Assembly: GCA_009823505.1 (NCBI GenBank)
Contig: VZQC01005680.1
Span: forward strand, 6,191,889-6,255,888
Length of the DNA: 64,000 bases
Reading direction: 5' to 3'
DNA from: Rhizomys pruinosus
Taxonomy: Eukaryota; Chordata; Mammalia; Rodentia; Spalacidae
A program made the position numbers and the translations under genes. How positions within the stretch are numbered: the stretch's first letter is position 1; every line of letters starts with the position of its first letter. Of this stretch, positions 57,113 through 64,000 are shown piece by piece. Under the pieces are notes generated by a model. It was given only the letters and a program-made list of their open reading frames with translations. It was not told the DNA's origin and made no database searches.

Positions 57113-58954
57113 ACAAGTAGCTGAACAAGGGCAGGTCAAAGAAGTGGGAAGCAGGAGATTTATCCTGATATTGCTTCTATTGCTAGTGCATGTGACATTA
57201 GAATAAAGCCTGTGTGCCAGTGGGTTACAGGATGTGTCAACAGTACGCCCTCTGCTGAATGAAATCTTAAGACAGTATGTAGAGAACTGCCTCTCCTGAC
57301 CCAGCAAAGAATTAGCACGCTAAAGTTTATTCAAGGAATTTGTTCTATAGCCTGTAGGATAATTTGTGACTTATAGACACAAACCATTATATTTCTAACA
57401 TTTAGTGGATTCCTTCAAAGTAATTATTACCTATTTGTTACATTAAAGAAAATACCCTATAGAGTTGGTAGATTTAGGAGGATTTATGTTCCCAGCTCCC
57501 AGGCGTGCAATGATTTGAGCTTAGTGTGTAGGCACTATTACTTCTCCAGCACCTACCTCATTTCAAATAGGATTTCTATTGAGACTTATATAAGGGCTGA
57601 GGGTTTATTTTTGTTTATTTTCAGTATATTACTTCTGAGATGTTTTTAAAGTACTGATTAGAAAGAAGACTTGAAACTTTATAGACCTTTTTGAGAAGTT
57701 CTTGATCTTGGAAGGATGAGCAACACGCTGTGAAATTATACTTTGGGGCCCCTGTACTGTGTTTAAAACATACTGAACTCAATCCTCAAAGTGTGGAAGA
57801 AAAAAAAAATAACACTTCGTTAACGTTTAGAAACTGGGTCCTTGTGACCTGGCCCATCTCAGCCATGAGCTCATAATTAATTTACGGTAACAGCTACAAA
57901 CATCTGAGATGATACCCTCCGGTTGGGGGTATGCATAGTTTGCTGGGGTGCACATGGAATTTGTTCTGAGGACTTTACTGTGCTGACCAATCTCCCATCA
58001 TGACAGCTGATGTTTCTGATGTTCATGGCTTCAGAAAGGTGGCCGAGTAAAAGAGGACACTTGCCACAGTGTTAGAAGAACTAAAGTATGTGAGGTATTA
58101 GTACCGGCTTAGGTGTGGTTCTAGAACATAGCACTGATGTCTGCCTTTCTTGAAAGCTTGTTGTTTGTTGTTTGTTTTTTTCCTAAAACATGACAGGATT
58201 TATATATGACTGTCCTATGAATCTTCTATCAGGAGTCATTGTGTGAATTCATGATTGATTCCTTTTCTCTGGCATTAAGCTTAAGCAGTGTTGGGGAATG
58301 GCAAGTGGTAGCAGTGATTGATGGAATTGTTTGGCTTCCTTTATAGTGAAAGTCATTTATTAGCATCTTCTTATAGGATAAAGTTGTCATATTGCTGCCA
58401 TCTTTCTTTAGAACATCTAGTCATTAACATTTTAAGAAATGTAGACTGTCACCCTTGCTATAGTAAATGTACATCTGTATGAGTGGACACAGTCAAAAGC
58501 AATGGGAATGAACAGGTGTTACCCACTCTAAATGTAGGGTTGGGTTTTGGGTTTTATAAAGTGCCAGGCTATTTTATCATTATATTAAATAATACAAAGC
58601 TGGAACTGTAAGCCTGGTGAACTCAAAGGTGGCATCTCCTCCGCTTCCATTTCTCTTCATCACTAGCACAGTGCTTGACACTTGAAGAAGCTCAGTAAAT
58701 GTTTGTTGAGTTTAGGAAGGAAGTCACTGCTGTCAGGTTTTATGTAGTACAGTGTGCTGTTGCTCTTCTGATCTGAACATTGCTGAGGAGTCAGAACAAC
58801 AGAGGAGGGTCCATGGGAGCTCATCAAACCCTGAAGTCAGTCAGTCAAACAATATGCATTAAGGATTCCTCTTTAGTCCTTGCAAGTCCCCATTACTCCA
58901 TGATTACCAAACTGCCTTATTTACCAATTAGTGCTGAGTGCACCAGGCTTTTCT

Positions 58955-59160
58955 TTTTTTAGTCTTAGTCTTGGAGGGTCCTGGACTGTTTTTAGGAGTG
59001 TTTTTTAGACAAATAACTGGCTCTCTGTCTTTGTCTGTATCTCTGTCTGTCTCTGTTGCTGTTGCTCTCTCTCTCTCACCTCTGTCTCTTTCCCTCACTA
59101 CTTCCTCCCTTTCCCTCTTTTCTCTTTCTCCTTTCTCTGTCTCTCTTATTTTTGTAAACG
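58955..59160. repeat. C/T-rich low-complexity stretch
   Basis: Irregular CTCT/TCTG/CCCT runs, densest at 59020-59150. The Leu/Ser-rich open frame across it is an artefact. Confidence 0.85.
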
Positions 59161-59521
59161 ATTGATTAATTGTTTTCTATATAATGTACTTGATTTTTGT
59201 CATTCTGTTTAGTTACCTAAATGCTTTGGTATGTTAGCTTAGTTTTAAATGTCATCCCTTTCTGTAAAGACAAAATTTTCATAATGCCATATATTTCTTT
59301 AGCTAATAGTCATAGCTGTTCTTTGCAGCTTTGCTTTGAGAGGACATTTGCTGCTTTGACGATTAAAGTCTTTCTTCTGCAAGTAGTGGTTCTAAGAACT
59401 GTTGGCTATCTGACATATCCTGGGTTACCTCAGAGAACAACTTAGGAACAACCACAGAATTAAAATATTCTTGAGCCCATAAAAATACAGTGGGGTTCCA
59501 ATGTGTTCTCGGAAACAGTTG

Positions 59522-59930
59522 GAGGGCTGGTGAGATGGCTCAGTAGGTAGTTTGGATCCCCAGCACCCAGGTAAAGCAGCCATGTTTGACAGCATGCTCT
59601 TGTGCTTTTTATTTTTTTTATTTATTTTTGTATGTGTATGAATGTACTGTCTGCATGTAGGTTTGTGCACCCGTGTCAGAAGAGGATGTTGGATTCCCCT
59701 GGAACTGGAGTTCTCCTGGAATTGGAGTTTCAGATGGTTCGCAGCCGCCATGTGGGTGCTGGGGATTGAACCTGGGTCCTCTGTATGAGCGGTCGGCGCT
59801 CTTAACCGCTAGGCCATCTCTCCAGCCCTGACAGCATGCTCTTATAACTCTAGCACCGAGGAACTGACAGAGGCAGGTTCTAGGGGCTTGCTGCCCACCA
59901 CTCTAACTGAAATAGGGGTGAGCTGCAGGT
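59522..59930 (+). mobile_element. B2/B3-like SINE split by a younger B2
   Basis: GGAGGGCTGGTGAGATGGCT and GGATCCCCAGCACCC form a + strand SINE head. The host sequence resumes at 59829 (TAACTCTAGCACCGAGG) after an antisense B2. The outer element is degenerate and its right edge uncertain. Confidence 0.65.
59602..59828 (-). mobile_element. B2 SINE, young subfamily, nested, with perfect target duplication
   Basis: TGTATGTGTATGAATGTACT to CATCTCTCCAGCCC, with the subfamily duplication and a short deletion after CACCCGTGTC. The 15-bp repeats TGACAGCATGCTCTT lie at 59587-59601 and 59829-59843. Confidence 0.97.
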
Positions 59931-60061
59931 TTCAGACATTAAGGTGGAGGGCAACTGAGGAACATCTGACAACCAACTTTTGTCTCCACCAGCACATGAA
60001 TGGGTGAATGAACCTTTGGTCCCTGCCCTGCGTACAAAAATAGAAAAAGAAAAAAGAAAGG

Positions 60062-60081
60062 CGGGGGTGGGGGTGGGGGGG
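60062..60081 (+). other. G-run cluster, possible G-quadruplex
   Basis: Runs of 5, 5 and 7 G separated by single T within 20 bp. A four-tract quadruplex is possible if the last run is divided. It lies on the transcribed (sense) strand of Cpne8. Confidence 0.6.
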
Positions 60082-60117
60082 AGTAGCACAAGGTATTTGA
60101 CCTTGCATTCTAGCGAG

Positions 60118-60470
60118 TCTATTAGTTACTTTTCTGTTGTTATGATAAAAAGTCATGACCAAGAGAACTAACTGAAGGAAGAGCTTATTTGGATTTACAG
60201 TTCCAGAGGGTGAAGAGCCCAGTATAGCTACATGGCTGCAGTCAGGCATGATGGCAGGAGCCGAAAGCAGAGAGCTCTTATCTCCAAAGGCAAACAGGAG
60301 AGAGAGCAGGCTGGAATGCCGGCAAGGCTATGAGCTCTCAAGGCCAGCCCCCAGTGACTTGCTTCCTCCACAGGGCCACACCCCCTAGGGATTCTATGAT
60401 CAACCCAGACTGACTGACCAAGGTCGAGCCTGAGAGGGAACTTTCTCATTCAAACCATCCTAGGGAGATT
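60118..60470 (-). mobile_element. Rodent LTR-like dispersed repeat
   Basis: AGTTACTTTTCTGTTGTTAT, GTTCCAGAGGGTGAAGAGCC, CCCAGTGACTTGCTTCCTCC and CATTCAAACCATCC match the layout of a widespread rodent repeat. The family name is not certain. Confidence 0.6.
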
Positions 60471-60734
60471 GATCCAAAACTTGTAATTCTAATTTGATAT
60501 TAAGAGATGGGCCAAAGTGTGTTCTTTTTTTTTTCTGATTTGTGTGTCTTTTTTTTAATGCTTTTATTGATGTTTTGTGTATTTCAGACACCATTTCTCA
60601 GTTCGGTTTAGATAGATTCCCCTTTCCCTTCTCCCCAACCCACCCCAGATCATGCACTCTGTCATAACTGTCCTGCATCTTTCTCTCAGTCTTTTTTTTA
60701 ATGTTTAGGAATTCACATTTTCCTCCTTTAATTT

Positions 60735-60885
60735 TTTTTTTTTTTTTTTTTTTTTGGTCTTTTCGAAACAAGGGTCTCCCTGTATCACTCTGTAGACCAG
60801 GCTGGCCTTGAACTCACAAAGATCCGTCTGCCTCTGCCTCCCAAGTGCTAGGATTAAAGGCATGCACCACCACGCCCTGTAATAT
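60735..60885 (-). mobile_element. B1 SINE
   Basis: T-run, GGTCTTTTCGAAACAAGGGT, TGTAGACCAGGCTGGCCTTG and GGCATGCACCACCACGCCC, nested in the antisense L1. About 25 bp is missing in the middle. Confidence 0.94.
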
Positions 60886-61617
60886 AAAATGATAATTTTA
60901 TATTACTCTAAAACATGCATACATACTTTCCACCCATATACAGTAATTACAGAGTCTGAAAGTAAGTGGTGGAATGATTCTAGAGCCCATTAAGAGATTT
61001 ACATTATAACAACATAGTTGCTTTCAGATAAACAGAAATATAACAGTGATGTTGTTCAGCTTGCCTTTCAGCTGGGGATTTGGTGTTAGCATCCACAAAT
61101 GAGGGAAACCATTCACCACTTGTTTTTCTGGGATTTAGGATAATGGCTTTGAGTTCTATCCATTTACCTACAAAGTTCATGATGTCATCTTTCTTTACTG
61201 CTGAATAGTACTCCATTGTGTAGGTATACCATATTTTTGTCACCCACTCGTCCGTTGAGGGGCATTTGGGTTGGTTCCACTCTCTGCTATTGTGGAGAGA
61301 GCTGCAGTAAACATGGATGTGCATGTATCTTTGCGGTAGGAAGAGTTTGGTGTGAATATACCCAGGAGTGGTATAGCTGGGTCAGGTGGTAGGCTCATTT
61401 TGAGTGTTTTAAGGGTTCTCTACACTGCTTTCCATAGTGGTTGTACGAGTTTACATTCCCACCAGCAGTGGATGAGTGTTCCCCTTTCCCCACATCCTCT
61501 CCAGCATTTGAAGTCTTTTGTTTTCTTGATCTTAGCCAATCTTATCTGTTTGAAATGATATCTGAGAGTTGTCTTAATTTGTATTTCCTTAATTATTACT
61601 GATGTTGAACACTTTTT

Positions 61618-62046
61618 TTCTCCTCAATATTCTCAATTACATATTACCTTTATTTTAATGATAGAATAAGTGCAGCCCAATCATAGTATCATTCATCTAC
61701 CAAGAATAGCAGAAAAACAACTTGTTCATTTATGTGAGCACCAGATCGACTATAAAAATCCTGAACTGCTGTCTTTGAACTTTTATAGAAAGATTTGCAA
61801 TATACCTAATGATTTTATATCTTATTATTTTAGAAAGTGCAATGACTTTTTAAAAAATGTAGACATGCCAGGCATGGTGGCATATGCCTTTAATCCTGGC
61901 ACTTGGGAGGCAGAGGCATGTGGATCTTTGTGAGTTCAAGACCAGCCTGGTCTACAGAGCAAGTTCCAGGACAGCTGGGGCCTCAGGGAGACCCTGTCTC
62001 GAAAAAAAACAAAAAAAAATGTAGACATGATAAATATTAAAATCCA
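61618..62046 (-). mobile_element. Unassigned retrocopy inside L1 (itself carrying a B1)
   Basis: It splits two collinear L1 ORF2 pieces and is flanked by a 14-bp near-repeat: GTTGAACACTTTTT (61605) and GTTGGACACTTTTT (62047). On the minus strand it ends in a short A-run, and AATAAA (complement at 61649-61654) lies about 29 nt before that run, the normal spacing of a polyadenylation signal. This fits a 5'-truncated retrocopy of an mRNA 3' end of about 270 bp. The source gene was not identified and no open frame is meaningful. Confidence 0.55.
61868..62013 (+). mobile_element. B1 SINE with target duplication
   Basis: CCAGGCATGGTGGCATATGC to GACCCTGTCTCGAAAAAAAA. The 16-bp repeats AAAAAATGTAGACATG lie at 61852-61867 and 62014-62029. 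It is nested in the retrocopy, which is nested in L1: three layers. Confidence 0.95.
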
Positions 62047-63380
62047 GTTGGACACTTTTTAAGATGTTTTTCAGCCATCTTTAATTCCTCATTGGTAAAG
62101 TCTCTGTTCAGCTCTTTACTCCATCTTTTGAGTAGGTCATTTCTTTTCTTCTTTGTGATTTGAGTAGTCTACATATTCTTGATGTTAATGCTCATCAGAT
62201 GTATCACTGGTGAAGGTTTCCTCCCACTCTGTGGGTTTTCTCTTCCTTGATTGTTTATTTCACTGTACAGAAGCTTTTGAGTTTGATGAGGTCCCACTTG
62301 TCAACTATTGACCTTATTTCCTGCACAGCTGCTATCTGATTTAGAATGTCTTTTCCTATGCCTACGTCTTATAGGCTGTTGCCAACTTTTAATTCTATCA
62401 CCTTAAGGGTTTTGGGTTTCACATTGAAATCTTTGGCCCACTTGGAATTTATTTTTGTACAGGGTGAGAGGTAGGGGTTTAATTTTGTTCTTCTACAAAT
62501 GGTGATCCAGTTTTGCCAACACCATTTGCTGAAGATGCTAGCCTTCCTCCATTGAGGTTTTTTTGCCCCCTTTTCAAACATGAGGTGGCTGAAATTGTAT
62601 GAGCTCAAGTTTGGATCTTCAATTTTGTTCAATAGGTCAATGGATCTGTTTTTGTGCCAGTACCAGGCAGTCTTTTTTTACTACTGCCCTGTAGTATAGC
62701 TTGAAGTCTGGTAGAGCAATCCCTCTTGTGTTGCGTTTTTTACTCAGGGTTGCTTTAGCTATTCGGGATCTTTTGTTTTTCCATATGAATTTAAGGATTT
62801 TTTTCCAAGTCTGTGAAGAAGCTCGTGGGGATTTTGATTGGGATTGCATTGAATCTGTATATAGATTTGGGTAAGATGAACATTTTTTATTAATTTTTCC
62901 AATTCATGAGCCTGGGAGGTCTTTCCATATTTTGATGCCATTTTCAACCTCCTTCTTCATGGGTTTAAAATTTTTGTTGTAGATATCTTTCGTTAGATTT
63001 GTTTCCAGGTATTTTATTATTTTAGAGTCTGTTGTGAGTGGGAAGGTCTTCTTATATTCCTTCTCCACTTGTTTATTGTTGATGTAAAGAAATGCTCCTT
63101 ATTTTTCCAGGTTAATTTTGTATCCCACCACTTTACTGAAACTCTTGATCATTTCTAGAAGTTTTCTGATGGAGTTTTTAGCATCCCTTAGGTAAACTAT
63201 CATATCATCTGCAAAAAGGGATAGCTTAACTGCTTATTTTCTGATTAGTACTCCTTTAATTTCCTTCTCTTGTCTTATTGCCCTAACAAACATCTCAAGC
63301 ACTATGTTGAAGAGGAGTGGCAATAAGGGGCAGCCTTGCCGGGGTTCCCGTCTTTAAGGGAAATGGTTCCAAATTTCTCC

Positions 63381-63585
63381 AAAAGAGAATCCTATTTTCA
63401 GTATTGTTGAAAATTAGTCTAAGGAATGATGTTGTAAGAGATGATTTTTGCTGTGGCACAGTTTGATATAAAATGCCACTTGCTACATTTTGATAAAAAG
63501 AAAAGAGAATCTTATTTTTACTATTGTTGAAAATTAGTCTAAGGAATAATGTGGTAAGAGATGATTTTTGCCGTGGCACAGTTTT
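63381..63585. repeat. Direct repeat of 84 bp, period 120 bp
   Basis: AAAAGAGAATC, CTATTGTTGAAAATTAGTCT, GTAAGAGATGATTTTTGC and GTGGCACAGTTT occur at 63381-63464 and again at 63501-63584 with a few substitutions. It lies between the end of the antisense L1 and the last visible exon. Confidence 0.95.
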
Positions 63586-63877
63586 GTGTAGTAATTTGAT
63601 GAATGACTTTGAAAGCAGAATATCGGTAAGTGCTGGTGTTTGAGATGGACATAATTATTTTTGTTGACTTCTCACTTTGAGCCTCTCATGTAGTTTCTGT
63701 GCTCCAAGCCCAAGTTCTCACCTGGTAAACTTACTATTTAATGCTATTCAAAATATATTATGAAGTATTTGTTCATAGTTAACATTTAAGAAAATCAGTG
63801 ACACTGAATCCATAACAGGAATGGGGATTAACTCGGTGCAATTACTTAATTATGATTCTCATTTGTTCATGTTCTAG

Positions 63878-63924
63878 AACGCAAATCAACTTCACAGTGG
63901 CCATTGATTTCACAGCATCAAACG
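63878..63924 (+). CDS. Cpne8: Copine-8 exon: start of the vWA-like region (47 nt)
   Basis: The acceptor TTCATGTTCTAG is followed by A completing Gly (GG|A), then 15 codons, TQINFTVAIDFTASN, then G of a split Gly/Asp-type codon and the donor AACG|GTGAGT. TQINFTVAIDFTASN is the conserved copine motif that opens the vWA-like domain; VAIDFTASN corresponds to the strand and DxTxS-like metal-binding position of that domain (D, T and S are all present). The following exons lie beyond the window. Confidence 0.96.
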
Positions 63925-64000
63925 GTGAGTATTAGAACTATTTTCTGATGAAAATTGTTACCATGAGGGTTAGATATTTTATCTCAATATTTTTCACTAA
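63925..64000 (+). other. Start of the next Cpne8 intron
   Basis: Begins GTGAGTATTAG; no further feature up to the window end. Confidence 0.9.

Larger units (their letters stand above)
60540..63380 (-). mobile_element. Antisense L1 LINE (3' end plus ORF2), with nested insertions
   Basis: 60548-60715 is the complement of the L1 3' end (TGCTTTTATTGATGTTTTGT). 61010-61615 and 62047-63380 are antisense ORF2. Minus-strand frames still show ORF2 pieces such as YTMEYYSAVKKDD near 61200 and [16 protein letters not shown] near 62830, but with many frame breaks. It is interrupted by a B1 (60740-60885) and by a 430-bp insertion (61618-62046). It ends about 500 bp before the last visible Cpne8 exon. Confidence 0.85.
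48018..63877 (+). other. Long Cpne8 intron
   Basis: About 15.9 kb. Repeats are listed separately. Unassigned stretches are 48018-48150, 48345-48540, 48660-49105, 49155-49520, 49695-50365, 50595-50850, 51550-51690, 52345-52775, 52945-53997, 54263-54387, 54490-55100, 55352-56140, 56376-56980, 57120-58950, 59165-59520, 59930-60115 and 63586-63877. None shows a coding, tRNA or promoter signal. 50270-50330 has slight L1-like similarity. The acceptor is TTTGTTCATGTTCTAG. Confidence 0.85.
10563..63924 (+). other. Cpne8: Cpne8 locus, partial (seven visible exons)
   Basis: Copines are cytosolic Ca2+-dependent phospholipid-binding proteins with two N-terminal C2 domains and a C-terminal von Willebrand A-like domain; they move to membranes when Ca2+ rises. 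Joined in order, the seven exons read through C2B of copine-8. The choice of copine-8 over copine-5, -4 or -9 rests on paralogue-specific residues as I know the family: [34 protein letters not shown] and LVETEVSFLDY. Introns are GT-AG and the phases join without a stop, except across the expected exon missing between 10626 and 25049. The start codon, C2A, most of the vWA domain and the stop lie outside the window. All coding is on the + strand. Confidence 0.95.

Noticed and set aside
61004..62947. Minus-strand frames with ORF2-like peptides
   Set aside because: Also L1 ORF2 remnants, broken in many places.

Overview
This window is nuclear DNA from a muroid rodent. B1, B2/B3, B4-like and ID-like SINEs and Lx-type L1 fragments lie on both strands throughout. 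Most young B2 copies belong to one subfamily with an internal duplication of about 17 bp, and I do not recognise it as a standard Mus or Rattus B2. A cricetid (hamster, vole or deer mouse) is therefore more likely than Mus, but that is inference.

The only gene I can support is Cpne8 (copine-8) on the + strand. Seven coding exons have good splice sites and fully compatible phases: 10563-10626, 25049-25153, 27011-27052, 41733-41808, 46408-46461, 47956-48017 and 63878-63924. They encode the linker into the second C2 domain, most of C2B, the Lys-rich segment after it, and the start of the run into the vWA domain. The first exons (C2A) and the last exons (vWA) lie outside the window. One expected exon, between 10626 and 25049, is not found. 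It should be about 104 nt and carry the first Ca2+-binding loop of C2B. The only ambiguous base in the window is an N at 21930, in the same interval, and both flanking SINEs are cut off exactly there. The N probably stands for an unresolved gap.

Layout: 1-10562 is upstream intron with an old antisense L1, several SINEs and a 5'-inverted L1. 10627-25048 holds a 61-bp minisatellite, L1 fragments, a TCTA microsatellite split by an LTR-like repeat, B1/B2 copies and the N. At 25154-25545 a minisatellite begins at the exon/intron boundary, and each unit carries a copy of the 5' splice site. 27053-41732 is a long intron with an inverted L1 and many SINEs. 41733-48017 is a cluster of three short exons. 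48018-63877 is a long intron ending in an antisense L1 with nested insertions and a 120-bp-period duplication just before the last exon.

All other open frames in the window fall in repeats, in L1 remnants or in noncoding intron, and I call no second gene. The most notable features are the array of 12 decoy 5' splice sites after exon 25049-25153, the missing exon at the N, two L1 copies with 5' inversions, and an unassigned retrocopy with its own poly(A) signal inside an L1.
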